DNA of 64,000 nucleotides, taken from NCBI GenBank assembly GCA_963556255.1, contig OY744613.1, positions 40,057,286 to 40,121,285 of the forward strand. Direction: 5' to 3'. Every line of letters begins with the position of its first letter. Position 1 is the stretch's first letter. The notes under the pieces were generated by a model. It saw only the letters and a program-made list of their open reading frames with translations. It ran no database searches and had not been told where the DNA came from. Of the stretch, positions 1 to 11,190 are shown one piece after another. This DNA comes from Allolobophora icterica. Its lineage: Eukaryota > Annelida > Clitellata > Crassiclitellata > Lumbricidae. The position numbers and the translations under genes were made by a program.

Positions 1-237
1 CTCCTTGCATTTGGAATCATCTGCCACAAAGGCCTGACTTGCCATCTCGCTACTATAACTTAACTTTGTTGTCAAGATTTGTCCCCTAGCACACGTATGC
101 GTGCCCTTCAGATTGAGATTGACTTAAAATGAATGAGTATATACACACATGCTTACATACTATACTCTGTCTCACTTGTCCATGCCATGGACTTATCTGG
201 ACATTGTATTCAAAACTTGACAAATTGATTTCTCCAG

Positions 238-342
238 GTCTATCTGCATGCAATGATCCGTGACAAGTACGGTCGTAAGATGAGCAAATCTCTTGGAAAC
301 GTCATCGACCCACTCGACGTCATCAACGGCATTCAGCTTGAG
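238..342 (+). CDS. VARS: VARS exon with KMSKS loop
   Basis: The exon spans 35 codons between acceptor TCTCCAG and donor GTATGA. It encodes [18 protein letters not shown], then [18 protein letters not shown]. The second Lys of KMSKS stabilises the adenylate transition state in class I synthetases. Phase 0 at both ends. Confidence 0.95.
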
Positions 343-3300
343 GTATGAATGAATGAATTACATGGGCTCTATGGTGTGGTCAGCATATTCAAGGCATCGC
401 CTGTCATCTGTAAGATGGAAACAGGGCTTTTATCGTTTGTCTTGAGCTAGAAATGGATGACAATGCATTGGGATGGCCCATGGTAAGACAGGTATGTAGC
501 AGAACTTATCAGTACAGCTGTATTTGATATTGACTCTTTCCAAGTTTAGAAGTGCACACACAATCATACGACAGAACATCAATGGCACTGATCAACTGTG
601 CGTGAGGAACTTGCTCAGGGTGTTTACACAGTGACCATCTTGGGGAAGGCTCTAACCCGTGGTCTCCGAGTTACAGGCCAAGCCCTCTATCAATTAAGGT
701 ACCATGTTGTTACTAAGATGGCAAGTCACTTTTAAATGACTTGTCAAATGCAATTTGCACATGTCTGTTTAAGAAAACATAATTAACACCTCCAAAGATA
801 TATTAATAGAATCATCTGTCTTTCTCGGATTCAGATTTACTAATTGTTTTAGAAGACAGGTTAGTTTTTCATCACTTTGTGACTTCAGTACTTCCAGACT
901 CTGAATTAAGTGCCTGTATACAGACAATGAAGACTACAATTGTGCTTTGTCTTAGCAGGAATTCTGATGTAACGCGGTCAAGACTCTGATCAAAATTTCA
1001 TTTTGCTGTAGTATAATGCAGTCTGGAACATTTGTTATGTGGTTCTTGATATGATGGAATAAATGAAATTCTGCTAATGGCACAATAAACATATTTGCCA
1101 TTTTGGCTCAGGTCCAAGGCATATGAGATGACTACATTTGCTGCTGCTGAACCTTTCTTCGTTTCGTAGATCCTAAGCCAAAATATCCCGGTACTATCGG
1201 GATATTTTGGCTTAGGGGCCGGTAGTAAGGTAACTTGTCAGTTTACCTTCTGGAGATCAAATTGTGAGCTACTGTTTACTTTCGTGTATTCAATGGCTAA
1301 GACCTGAGAACCCACTAGGATTGCTGGTCATGTGTTTGTTGTTACTGGTTTGTTGCTGTGCCAGCTATGTATAAAATATCTGTGACCTTTTCAGGATTTG
1401 CACAAGCAGCTGTATGATGGAAATCTAGATGCAAAGGAAGTAGAGAAGGCGAAACAAGGCCAGGTCAGTTGCTGTTACTAAGTAGGTCAGGTCATTTGGC
1501 TAGGCTAGGTTAGTTGCTGCTACTTGGTGGGTTGGGTCATTTGGCTAAAAAAAGGCCAGGTCACTTGCTGCCCAGTCTGAGAAATGATTCACTTTGAGTG
1601 ACTTTTGTGATAGTGATGTGGTGGCAGATTGTGAAAAGCATTAATTGTTGCCTCGGCATGGATTTCAATTGCATCTAGTGAAGTTGGCCAATTCTTTTCA
1701 TACCTTGTGATTCATAAGATGCAGTTGTTGAATTGTTGTTGAGTTTGTGCTTCAGCAAAAATGTCCTTCAGCCTCTGAGGTCTAATGTGGAAATTTGATA
1801 GTAATAAAACAATGATTGCCTTTTTTCATCTTAAATAATGGTTAAAATATTTGATTATTAACTGAGTGAAAAGGTAGGAATATTTTGATGATACAGTTGT
1901 TCTGGGTGCTTTTTCATCGGTTTCTGGAGACAAAGACTTCCGCAGATTACATTTGTGGAATTGTCTATTTGATTTTGCAGAAAGCTGACTTCCCTCAGGG
2001 CATTCCAGAATGTGGTACTGACGCTCTGCGATTTGCTCTCTGTGCTTACACAGCCCAAGGTTTACAACTTAATTTACCTTGTATTACCACTTGTGACATA
2101 CAGAGATATCAATGTCATCTCAAATGAACTTAATACACAATGATAAACATGCAACAGCTTTGTTAATTGATTCAGAGCTACTGATTTTCTCTTATATTCT
2201 GTTGTTTCTTTCTAAGTTTTTAAGGTGGCCTTTTTGTAGTCAATTGATTTTGTTGCACTATCAATTCACATGCATTGTCGTAACTTCAATGATTGCTTTT
2301 GTTCCAAATGAAAAACAATACCTTTGTGAGGTTCTTGAAGGACAACAGTGCATTGTGCTTGTCATGAGAGGCAGCCATGGGTATGAAGTCTTAGCGAATT
2401 CATTTTTCTTAGACTTGGCATATGAGGGTGGGTAGCCATTCCTCTCCCTTGCTGCGTAATCTTCCCACTGACAGTGTACTCATTTTGGCTGATTTGCTCG
2501 GTGGCGCAAGTCGAGCTGAAATATCTTTAAACAAATTGCTGCTCTGGCTGGGATTTGAACTCTTTACCTCTCCATTCACAGTATAGCATGCTTACCACTA
2601 GACTGTTATGCACCTCTTAATTTACCTTCCCTTTCTTACCTTAGTTTACCTTCCTTTCCTTAGTTTACCTTCAATTCCATGCCTTAGTTTACCTTCCCTT
2701 CCTTACCTTAATTTACCTTCCTGACCTTAGTGACCTTAAAACCAAAAAAAGGCTCGTGAGAGCACTAATCTTTCCTACGGTACTGTACGGTTGCGAGACG
2801 TGGACAATGACAAAGAACATGGAAAATAAGGTTAACGCTTGTGAAATGTGGATATGGAGGAAGATGCTGAGAATATCTTGGACTGAGAAAAGAACGAACG
2901 AATCAATACGAGAGGAGATTGGAGTTGAGAATGAAGAGTCGTTAAAACAAACTGCGACAAGAATGAAGCTAAGGTTCTTTGGACATGTTATGCGATCTGA
3001 TGGTCTGGAGAAGGAAATGATGCTGGCGTGCGGTGAGGGGAGGAGAAGACTGGGTCGCCCAAGGAGGAGATGGATGGATGAGATACAAGATGTAACTGGC
3101 ATGAATTTGGCGGAATTGAGAGACTTGTCATCGAATAGGAGACGGTGGAGTGTGTTCACCAGGACGATCGCCAGAGCTCCACGAGCTGACAGCACAAGGT
3201 GACAAGGTGACAAGGTGACCTTAGTTTACCTTCCCTTCCTTTCTGTAGTTTACCTTCAATTCCTTACGTTAGTTTACCTTCCCTTTCTTATCTTAGTTTA

Positions 3301-6300
3301 CCTTCCCCTCCTTAACTTAGTTTACCTTAAGTTCCTTACCTTAGTTTACCTTCCCTTACTTTAATTTCCATTCCCTTTCTTACTTTATTTTACCTTTTCT
3401 TCCTTACCCTGGTTTACCTTGTGTTTCTTACCTTAGTTTGCCTTCTCTACCTTAGTTTACCTTCCCTTCCTTACCTTCTTTTATCTTCACTTCCTTACTT
3501 TAGTTTATCTTCCCTTGCTTACCTTATCTTTGTTTTACCTGCCTTGTATTAATTTATGATGTTATGTTATGTTTCATGTGTGAAGGTCGTGACATCAATC
3601 TGGATGTGCTGCGTGTCCAAGGCTATCGGTTCTTCTGCAACAAACTCTGGAATGCGACCAAGTTCACCCTCATGAATCTGGGCGACAGCTTTAAACCAAC
3701 TCCAGACATGCAGGTAACAGTTTGGACTTTCACAATGATAACGCCTTCCTTTAGTTTAATAAAAACCAAACAAATCATATAATATGCAGAGATACCAGTT
3801 AATTAGCTACCCTAATTGTCTTTGGTTAATTAGAAACCCAACAAAATTGAAATGCTTGTAGATGCAGAGATAGTTTTACTGGTTAATTGATTAATTAACT
3901 TTATTTAAATAAACACCAAACATATTGAAATGTGTATAAAATGCAGAGATAGTTTAGCAGTTATTTAATTTACTTTATTTAAATCAACATCATACAAATC
4001 GAAATACATAAAAAGGCTGGGGTCGTTTTACTGGTAATTTTGTTTGTTTAACACTTTAATGACGAGCTGTACTGGTTTCCCAGTGGCTTTTAGTATACTT
4101 TTGTTGCTAAAGTGTTAAAGAAACACCAAGCAAATCGAAATGAATAGTTGTACCAGTTAAATAATTCCCAGAATGAAATTAAATGCAAACCACACATCTG
4201 TCTAATCATAATAGTTTTGTCAATTGTGAATCTACTTGTCTACACGTAAAAAATAATTTTGTAAATCTACTTTTTCGGAAGATGATATAACAAGTGAGTT
4301 CAGATTGCTATCGATATTATTATTTCCTGCACCTGTTTGTGCAAGGTCGGTAAATGAGAATCTGAAGCTTCAGGTAAATGTGTACAAAGAACTTGTCGAG
4401 GTTCACCTTTGAGATATGAGGCCTCGTCCCAGGTTTCACAACTATCTGGAAATATTACTGTTATTATTAATACTACCAGTACTACGTCGAGAAAGAGAGA
4501 GAGAAAGAGAGAGGTCAGTAGATTAAACAGCAGAGCTTTGTTATGTTGTAGGTGACTGGAAAGGAAACTCGTCTGGATAAGTGGATTCTGAGTCGTCTTT
4601 CGGATGCAGTTGAGTCATGTGGACGTGGTTTCCTGTCATATGACTTTCCTTCAGCGACAACCGCCTGCTACAACTTCTGGCTCTATGAACTCTGCGACAT
4701 CTATCTGGTTCGTGAAGATTAAAGATTAAGATTAACAAATTAATTTAGAGCATTCAGGATGACCAGTCCAAAGCTGTGGAATTCACTCTGCGGTTCTGTG
4801 TTTTTATCAGTTCGTTACTGTTGTGAGGTCTAAACTCAAGGAATCTGTATGTGGAGGAATAGAGACTGGTGAAAATTATACTACATGTGTATCCGGATGC
4901 ATCGTAACCCACAGATGTTGCCTCACTTCAGTATTTACACCGGATATCAACACTTTGTTACCTTTATCTTCATAAATAGACTACCGGGTAAATTGTATTG
5001 CATTTTTTGTAAACAGGACGTGATACTTTCCTTTGCTAACTTACTATAGCCTAATTTCAGGTGTTGATTTTCTTTAGGAATGCATCAAACCAGTTCTCTA
5101 TGGTTCAGACGAGGAAGCAAAATCCACTGCAAAGACCATCCTGTACACGTGTTTCGACGTCGCTTTGCGCCTCATCGCCCCATTCATGCCATTTATTTCG
5201 GAGGAACTTTACCAGCGACTACCACGAAGAAAACAGGATGATCCTCCCAGCATCTGCATCTCGCCATATCCTGAAGCAGCACAAGTAGGAACAATCCCCT
5301 TCATCATCATCACCATGATTTTTTTGATTTTTTTATATGAAGTAGAAATGATTCCTGATGACTAAAAAATTCTGTCGAAATATAAAAGTTATATAGTGGC
5401 AATTATTATAATTATTAGTAGTAGTAGTCGTAGTAGCAGCAATATTAGTATTACTATTATTATTAGTAGTAGTAGTAGCAGCAGTATTAGTATTACCATT
5501 TTTTTTAACCAAAGGTATCAATGATCCCTCAGGATTTGGGAGAAAATTATTATTATAATTTTTTTTTCAGTGTTTACGAGTTTGCCTGGTAGGGTTTATG
5601 AAAATCAGATAACTTTCTTACAAGCTGATGGTCTCCAAGGTATCATGGGATGGTTTTGCACTGTTGTTCATTTGGAAACATATAGCTTTAACTCTTTCCC
5701 TGTATCTGTAAGTTCTGCTCAGTAGCGTTTATCATTTCTTTCTTGGGCTAAAGAGTAGACTTACCCTATTCAAATTACTCGTGCATCTATTACTCATGCC
5801 TCTCTTTTTTGGCTGACTGATCTTCCTGATATTTACCTGATTGCAGTTTTGATGCACAATCGATTGATGTCTTGTGCATTAGACACTGGCACAGTAGAAG
5901 TTCCTAATTACAATTTTAGGTATTCGTAACACCTGTATTTATTTATTTATTTTACTTGTTGCACTTGTTACATGCTCAGGGATTTTAACAGGAACACTGG
6001 TATACATGAGCTACATCGTCCATGATTGTTACAATCAATTACTAATACAATTACAGACTCTGCTCAGCATGCAGCAACCAACAATTGTTAGATTACAGAC
6101 TAGCCTGACGTGCTACCGAATAGAACGCCATGCCTAACAGTCGCTTATTTGTTGTTGTTGCTGTTGATTGCAGTTCACCTGGAGAGATCAGAACCTGGAG
6201 CAGGAAGTGGAGTTTGCCATGTCAGTTGTTCGAACTGTGAGGTCAATGAGAGCAGACTATCAGTTGACGAAAGAGAAAACGGATCGTAAGATTGATTCAC

Positions 6301-8338
6301 TTATCGCCATTTCTGCTCGTTCTTCATTCTTTTGAAGCTTTTATTGCTTCAACTCTGTTTAGTTGCTTCATCCAAGTCATTGTTGCTCGACTGGCCTGAC
6401 TGGATTACTGCTTTTGTGCCTTCCATATTGAAGGCATGCATGCATCTGGCTAATTGCCTAAATGAATGATTGAATAATTGATTGACTCACTGAATAAACT
6501 ATTTACTCATTGAATGAATGATTGAATAAGTGATTGACTTACTGAATGAATTGTTGAGTAAATGATTAACTGATTAAATGATTAACTCAATTAATTATTG
6601 AGAAATATATTAACTAAATAATTGAATGATGGACTGATTGAATGACTGAATGACTTGCGTACTTACTTATCGGTGATGGTAATGATGAGTTGGATCTGTT
6701 TAGTTTACATCAAGTGTTCGGACGATGAATCAGCCAACATTCTCAAGTCGTCTGTGGATCTGATGAAGACACTGACTTCATCGCAGACAGTCGAAGTTCT
6801 CTCGTCCTCACAACATCCTCCACTTGGTTGTGCCATCCAAACCATCTCGGCCAAATGCGAAGTTCACCTGATGCTTAAGGTCAGTTTGTATGTGTTTATA
6901 AATATCTATCCTTTGACTTCTTTCTCAACGCTTGATCATCCATCCCACTGAAAGTCAACGGTTGGTGTAGCGGACTGCTAACGTAGCTCGTTATTGTTGA
7001 GGTTGGCAAGGCGTACAATTGGGGCAGAAACCTCGAAATACATTTCTGCCATCATGATGATTTTAACCCCTGACCTGTTGATTGGCAGTCCAGCATGGTA
7101 ACTACTGGCCTATAGTGCGTTACATTGGTAATTGTTTTTTAGCACTTCAACAACGAATTGAATTGGTTTCCCCGGTGATTTTAGTACGCTGTCATCATTA
7201 AAGTGTTAAACTGGGGGGGGGGTGCAGCAGTTTGGTGCTGTGGATACAATGCTAGCTGGCACAATGAAGCAATGCAGCATCAGCCTTTGTTTGTTCTTGG
7301 TTGCATGACTGTCCAGTGATCTGTGGTAGGTTGGTTGGTTAAAATGTAGTAATTTGTGAACTGTTAGGCAGATTTAGAAATGATTCAATATTTCTCTGGG
7401 CGTGTAACTAACCTGAATTAGCTAAGTAACTTATTGTCCAAATCATATCAAGATATTGCAATTGATTGGATGTATTGATGACTTCAGGGCCTCATTGACA
7501 TAACAAAGGAAGTTGGAAAGTTGGAGGAGAAGAAATCAAAGCTGGATGGACAGCTGAGCAAACTCCAGGAAGCGGCCGCAAAAGCCGACTACGAGACAAA
7601 GGTGCCAGAAAACGTTCGACAGCAGAACAAAGAAAAGGTTAACTAGACAACTTTTCTGTTCAATCTTGTGGCATGCATGCATCTGGTTGTCTGTATATTT
7701 GGTTTATGTGCAGGTAGTCCTGTATCTGTAAATTTATATCTCTATCGGTCAGAGTCTTTCATCGAAGTCTCTGGTTACCTTTAGGCCTGCCAGCTGACCA
7801 AATTCCACACCGTGCACTACATGCAAGATTGAAAAGAAAGAGAAACAAAGGCAGACCAAGACTGTGCTGGGTAGATGTTATAAAAGAGAACTTAACAAGT
7901 CTAAGACTAACATTAAGAGTAGCACTAGACTACAAAACGGAGGGCAATGGATATAATTTATTCTTACCCATTGCCACGAAATGGCTGGAATCAGTCACTG
8001 ATGGTGATTATGTGTATCATCAATTATCTCTATATTTATAGATGTTAAGTGAAATATAAACTTGTGATGCAATGTGAGCTTGTTTATTTGCAAATTAATG
8101 AGGCCTATACTAAAAAAATTTATGTGTACAGCAAGTTTACATTAATATCTATAAAAATGTAAACCGTAGATATATAAATTTGTCGATTGTAAATTGGAAT
8201 AAAATCCACAACAGTATAAAACATGTATTGGTATAAGATCCATAATAAATAAATTGTTTTTGGTTGCAGGTTACAGAAATCCAGGGTGAAATTGAGAAAT
8301 TATCTCAAGCCATTGAAAGACTTTTGAAACTGGAGTAA
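238..8338 (+). CDS. VARS: Cytosolic valine--tRNA ligase, C-terminal part (ten exons)
   Basis: Joined exons 238-342, 1395-1463, 1981-2059, 3586-3713, 4552-4707, 5078-5284, 6174-6285, 6704-6879, 7488-7637 and 8270-8338 keep one open frame of 416 residues plus stop. The enzyme charges tRNA-Val with valine in the cytosol. Seen directly: the class I signature loop KMSKS at 277-291, followed by [12 protein letters not shown]; then [49 protein letters not shown] and a VRSMRADY segment, all hallmarks of the catalytic end and the ValRS anticodon-binding domain. The last three exons give a Lys/Glu-rich coiled coil, the C-terminal arm known from ValRS. The HIGH half, the editing domain and the start codon lie left of the window. 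Phases agree at every junction. The donor at 4708 (GTTCGT) is weak. The gene converges on the minus-strand zinc-finger cluster. Confidence 0.96.
343..1394 (+). other. VARS intron
   Basis: This 1,052-base intron has no coding signal on either strand. It holds a perfect 19-bp-stem hairpin (1172-1216) and, at about 650-710, a degraded tRNA-like head on the minus strand that looks like an old SINE. Confidence 0.8.
1172..1216. repeat. Perfect 19-bp inverted repeat (hairpin) in VARS intron
   Basis: The left arm CCTAAGCCAAAATATCCCG (1172-1190) is the exact reverse complement of 1198-1216, with a 7-base loop GTACTAT. No element ends or target duplication are obvious. It could be a micro-MITE or a hairpin-forming regulatory element; the stem is shorter than a usual pre-miRNA. 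Confidence 0.85.
1395..1463 (+). CDS. VARS: VARS exon
   Basis: It encodes 23 residues, [20 protein letters not shown] then QGQ, matching the ValRS segment just after the KMSKS loop. Acceptor TTTTCAG, donor GTCAGT, phase 0 at both ends. Confidence 0.93.
1981..2059 (+). CDS. VARS: VARS exon
   Basis: Encodes [18 protein letters not shown] then ALCAYTAQ, ending in phase 1 with the first base of a Gly codon completed at 3586. The segment is nearly invariant in eukaryotic ValRS. Acceptor TTTTGCAG, donor GTTTAC. Confidence 0.95.
2490..2620 (-). repeat. tRNA-derived SINE head (or tRNA pseudogene)
   Basis: Read on the minus strand it has a box-A-like TAGTGGTAAGCATGC followed by a box-B-like AGTTCAAATCCC at typical tRNA spacing. 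The acceptor arms do not pair convincingly, so I read a SINE head rather than a functional tRNA gene. Confidence 0.5.
2610..3560. repeat. Pyrimidine-rich minisatellite (TTAGTTTACCTTCCCTTCC) in VARS intron
   Basis: About 22-bp units built on TTAGTTTACCTTCCCTTCCT recur from 2615 to 2735 and again from 3219 to 3545. The two blocks were one array, split by the LINE fragment at 2732-3215. The array ends just before the acceptor at 3585. Confidence 0.85.
2732..3215 (+). mobile_element. LINE fragment: reverse-transcriptase C-terminal tail
   Basis: An open frame (2756-3202) encodes [47 protein letters not shown] and [17 protein letters not shown]. That is the order of motifs at the C-terminal end of RTE-like endonuclease/reverse-transcriptase LINEs. 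The 3' end carries three ACAAGGTG repeats. TGACCTTAGT occurs on both sides (2722-2731 and 3216-3225), a likely target-site duplication inside the minisatellite. It is a 5'-truncated dead copy; the catalytic RT core is absent. Confidence 0.85.
3586..3713 (+). CDS. VARS: VARS exon
   Basis: Two bases complete the Gly codon; 42 codons follow, [20 protein letters not shown] then [16 protein letters not shown], ending at MQ before donor GTAACA. Acceptor GTGTGAAG. It matches the strongly conserved NKLWNA segment that opens the anticodon-binding region of ValRS. Confidence 0.95.
3714..4551 (+). other. VARS intron with a dispersed TTAA-flanked repeat
   Basis: No gene is visible. A short element at about 4048-4118 starts TTAACACTTTAATGACGAG and ends as its imperfect inverse before TTAA. 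Relatives occur at about 7135-7205 and 37755-37830. A GA-rich tract lies at 4490-4513. Confidence 0.6.
4552..4707 (+). CDS. VARS: VARS exon (anticodon-binding domain)
   Basis: 52 codons, [16 protein letters not shown] to [11 protein letters not shown], span the start of the helical anticodon-binding domain. The acceptor is TTGTAG. The donor GTTCGTGAAG is weak, but the join to 5078 gives the conserved DIYL-ECIKPVL without a gap, so I trust it. Confidence 0.92.
5078..5284 (+). CDS. VARS: VARS exon (anticodon-binding domain)
   Basis: 69 codons from [19 protein letters not shown] through [18 protein letters not shown] to SPYPEAAQ. The PFMPFxxEELxQRLPRR block is diagnostic for ValRS. Acceptor TTCTTTAG, donor GTAGGA. 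Confidence 0.95.
5285..6173 (+). other. VARS intron with AGT/ATT-rich microsatellite
   Basis: 5403-5500 is an impure AGT/ATT triplet tract that produces spurious poly-Asn reading frames. Nothing else recognisable is seen before the acceptor at 6173. Confidence 0.8.
6174..6285 (+). CDS. VARS: VARS exon
   Basis: 37 codons plus one base: [19 protein letters not shown] then [18 protein letters not shown]. The VRSxRADYxLT motif is typical of the end of the ValRS anticodon-binding domain. Acceptor GATTGCAG, donor GTAAGA, phase 1. Confidence 0.94.
6440..6655. repeat. Tandem TGAATGATTGA repeats in VARS intron
   Basis: Short units of the type GAATGATTGAATAANTGATT repeat imperfectly, close to the acceptor at 6703. 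A related GACTGAATGA array closes the window at 63850-64000. Confidence 0.75.
6704..6879 (+). CDS. VARS: VARS exon
   Basis: Two bases complete a Leu codon, then 58 codons, [20 protein letters not shown] to CEVHLMLK. This is the less conserved region between anticodon-binding domain and coiled coil. The acceptor CTGTTTAG was chosen because it restores the frame from 6285; donor GTCAGT. Confidence 0.9.
7076..7300. repeat. Intronic block also present at 37.70 kb
   Basis: The stretch from ATTGGCAGTCCAGCATGG to GCAGCAGTTTGGTGCTGT is repeated, diverged, at about 37698-37870. It marks the left side of the VARS segment carried along in the segmental duplication. Confidence 0.75.
7488..7637 (+). CDS. 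VARS: VARS exon (coiled coil)
   Basis: 50 codons: [20 protein letters not shown], then [20 protein letters not shown] and [11 protein letters not shown] heptad-like Lys/Glu helix, as expected for the C-terminal ValRS arm that contacts tRNA. Acceptor ACTTCAG, donor GTTAAC. Confidence 0.93.
7829..8041 (+). mobile_element. LINE RT tail fragment in VARS last intron
   Basis: The frame begins [20 protein letters not shown] and continues [14 protein letters not shown]. The GRPRxxWxDVIKxxL pattern is the usual C-terminal tail of endonuclease/reverse-transcriptase LINEs. The rest of the element is missing. Confidence 0.6.
8270..8338 (+). CDS. VARS: VARS terminal exon with stop codon
   Basis: 22 codons, [19 protein letters not shown] then KLE, followed by TAA at 8336-8338. 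It closes the C-terminal coiled coil. Acceptor TGGTTGCAG. A mutated copy lies at 38122-38178. Confidence 0.94.
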   Translation, partial: VTEIQGEIEKLSQAIERLLKLE

Positions 8339-9422
8339 TTCAGCAACTTCTGTTGCAATTCTTATTATAGTGCATTGAACTTACAGTGGTGAACATTCAG
8401 TTGATGCCAGATTCATCGGTCAATGTTTATTTGTGGTTCCTGTTAATCAGGATTTCTGTAGGACTTGGATGTTTCTTCTGCCTTGTGGTGCAGGTTGCAT
8501 CTTAGATAATTTATTTGCAATATATTGAAGGTTATTTAGCATATTTTTAAGTTCTAGGGAAAACAATGCTGAGGTACACTACTTCAATTGTCATTGGGTT
8601 CACTTGGTAGCAATTGTCTATTGATACCTTGTCATCTGTGGTGCTTTGTGTGGTGCTTTAAGTGGTTTAATTGCTGGAATGTCAACTCTAGAGGTTGGGG
8701 TTTCAAATCCTGGTCAGGATTGAACAGTATTTCAAGATATCTGTTCCACGAAGGAGCAATGTCTGTCGACCATGACTTCGGATTCAAAGTCACTATATAT
8801 TGATTGGTAATCAGATGATAGGAGATGATAAGTCATCTGCCAAAGCTAAGACTGCTAACTCTTATTAGATGCCCTATGGTGTGAGCATTTTTTAGGGGCT
8901 GATCACCTTTCATTTTGAGTAACACCATAGAAGTTTGCGGATCAGAAGGGATCAACATTTGATAGGAGTTTCTTGTTAATGTTTATAATTATCTGTTTAT
9001 AAGTAATCAAAAGCTTGGTTACAGCCTATCTGAAAGTTCTGTGTTTGAAAGAAATGTGATGCAATCCAATTCAGTGTGATTTTTTCAATCTTCTCTATTT
9101 TTTCTGTGTGGTGTCAAATTGCAGTATAAATATTGTATTGTATATTCGTTTATTCATAATTAAACAATACTGTCAGACCGCAACAATTTAAAAGTGATTT
9201 TTCATGAATATATATGGTTATATCGAATAGGGTCCCTTCCAAGATCTATTTTGAAAGAACCAGATGCTTCTAGAGGAGTGTTCATGCAATTCAGTGCATG
9301 TTGTTGAGATTTTACCCATGCAACTTGATACACGTATTATAACGGACTGTGAGGTTAAATACAGGTAATATATGCATGTAAATATCTACAGGTTCATGCA
9401 TGCATCATATATACATAATAAA
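8339..9422 (+). other. VARS 3' UTR and downstream sequence
   Basis: No gene is seen. Candidate polyadenylation signals are ATTAAA at 9159-9164 and AATAAA at 9417-9422; which is used cannot be told. A box-B-like GGGGTTTCAAATCCTGG at about 8696 suggests an old SINE inside it. Confidence 0.5.
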
Positions 9423-9625
9423 CAGGATTCAGAGCAATTTAATGGCAACAGAACTAAATGCATAGGTTAGGGACAGCCGTTTCAGATCTCCTGAGGGTAT
9501 GATTACCTTAAAGGCTCCAAACCACCTTCTTTGGATCTCTCCCAGTCCACATTCACACTCTCCCCATCTTCCATGGCCAGGTCATTCTTAGTGAGCCAGT
9601 GAATTGTTCAAAATATGGATAGAAG

Positions 9626-10130
9626 GGTACCGGCCCGCTATTCCGAGGCCCACTATTCCAGAGGTCCGCTATTTCGGGGATCTGCCGGAATCTACACACA
9701 TACAACATACATACATACACACGTATATACATACATACATACACACGTACATAAATACATACACATACATACATACATACATACATACTCAAGTACATAC
9801 ATACATACACACATACATACGTGCATGTATGTATGCATGTATGTATGTATCCATGCATGTATGTATGCATGTGTGTATGTATGTACATACATGTATTTAT
9901 GTACGTGTGTATGTATGTTTGTACATATGGATGTATGTATATACGTGTATATGGATGTATGTATATACGTGTATATGTATGTATGTATGTATATACGTAT
10001 GTATGTATGTACGTGTGTATGTATGTATGTAGGTGTGTATGCATGTATGTATGCATGTATGTATATTCCGGCGGATCCCCAGAATAGCGGACCCCCGGAA
10101 TAGCGGGTCTCGGAATAGCGGACCGGAACC
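9626..10130. mobile_element. Inverted-repeat MITE with CATA/TATG core, copy 1
   Basis: The ends GGTACCGGCCCGCTATTCC and, inverted, GGTTCCGGTCCGCTATTCC enclose several CCGCTATTCCGGGG-type subterminal repeats and a core that runs as CATA repeats to about 9820 and as TATG repeats after it, so the whole 505 bp folds back. GATAGAAG flanks both sides (9618-9625 and 10131-10138), an 8-bp target duplication. The reading frames through it are microsatellite artefacts. Non-autonomous; superfamily not assigned. Confidence 0.88.
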
Positions 10131-10524
10131 GATAGAAGTATCAGACAGTTTTCTACCTGCTATCGGGACCTTATCCCACCACTATCCACTATGGGTAGCC
10201 TAAGTGTTTCTTCAGCTTTTATTGTCACTCTTTACAATGTCTCCTTATCGTGTATACACCGGAATTCGCAGAGTATTTGAGCTAAATTAAACAAGTAACT
10301 ATGATTGCTGCAATGAACCAGGATGAATGAATCTATACTACCCAGTCTCGTTAGATCGATGCAGTTCGAACGTAGGCCTACTACACAACGACAGATCGAG
10401 TTATTTCATTGTTCATATTCATCTGCGTCGTCATAACTGAATTCGATTCATTCGAATGACCAGGAGCAGATAAATTTGCACTATTAACGAACGACGACAC
10501 ACTCAAATATCCAAATGATGGTTT

Positions 10525-10638
10525 GTACATGTATGTAGGCCTAAGTTCTTATGCATGTATGTAGGCCTATCTATGTAGGCCTATGCATGTATGTAGGTAT
10601 TCCGGAATAGCGGACCCTCGGAATAGCGGGCCGGTACC
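10525..10638. mobile_element. Truncated third copy of the CTATTCCGG MITE
   Basis: A decayed ATGTATGTAGGCC core is followed by TATTCCGGAATAGCGGACC and ends GGGCCGGTACC, the same terminus as the two fuller copies. The left half is not recognisable. Confidence 0.75.
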
Positions 10639-10639
10639 G

Positions 10640-11190
10640 TCATCGAACCTCCATTCTCTTCAAAAGTCCCTACATAATATTATTGCGCCTACTTCAGTGC
10701 ATATTTTAACTGATTTTGACTACTGTGACAAAGGCAGCCACTTTAGAGCATTTGCTTCCAAATGGAGTCCATTTTAGCCACTTTACCTGTGACAAATCAC
10801 CCAAACTACTGGGACAAATCTTAAAACTACTGGGATGTTTGTCCCACTAGTTATAAAGTTAATATATGCACTGGCCTACTTACCTACTGAAGAGAACCAC
10901 TCTGATAAAAGCACAAGATTTGGCACACATACTCGAGGCAAAATATCTGTATTGAAATATTATTTAAATCTACTCTGTGTAGTAAAATTAGGTTGAAATA
11001 CACAGCATAAATTATACACAATTGTTCTTTTATGCATACCGTTATTTGTACAATGTAGCATACTCAATAAACAAAATTAATACAAAGTGCATTTAAGCCT
11101 ACGATGTGCAACAACACATTCTTAAAAACCACTTACAAAACCGCACTGCAATAAAACCGCACTAGAATGCATTTTAGAGTTTAGATAACA
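10640..11190. repeat. Remnant of the zinc-finger duplication unit (no zinc-finger gene)
   Basis: Stretches such as CGAACCTCCATTCTCTTCAAA, TTGCACAATTGTTC and GTTATTTGTACAATGTAGC match the left part of the units at 17.5 kb and 38.5-38.87 kb. A TGTCCCAGTAG-type repeat (about 10790-10860) interrupts it; the same repeat recurs inverted at 35700-35990. Confidence 0.65.

Noticed and set aside
650..710. tRNA-like sequence on the minus strand
   Set aside because: Box B is degraded (GGGTTAGAGCC) and the cloverleaf does not close; best seen as an old SINE trace.
1858..2435. Frames overlapping the VARS exon and adjacent intron
   Set aside because: Only 1981-2059 matches ValRS; the extensions are intron read-through.
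5355..5380. CTGATGA followed by GAAA, hammerhead-like core
   Set aside because: The bases between cannot form stem II and flanking arms do not pair; it lies next to a microsatellite.
9553..10103. Long His/Thr/Tyr- or Met/Tyr/Val-rich frames on both strands
   Set aside because: They are translations of the CATA/TATG microsatellite; the same occurs at 23982-24488.
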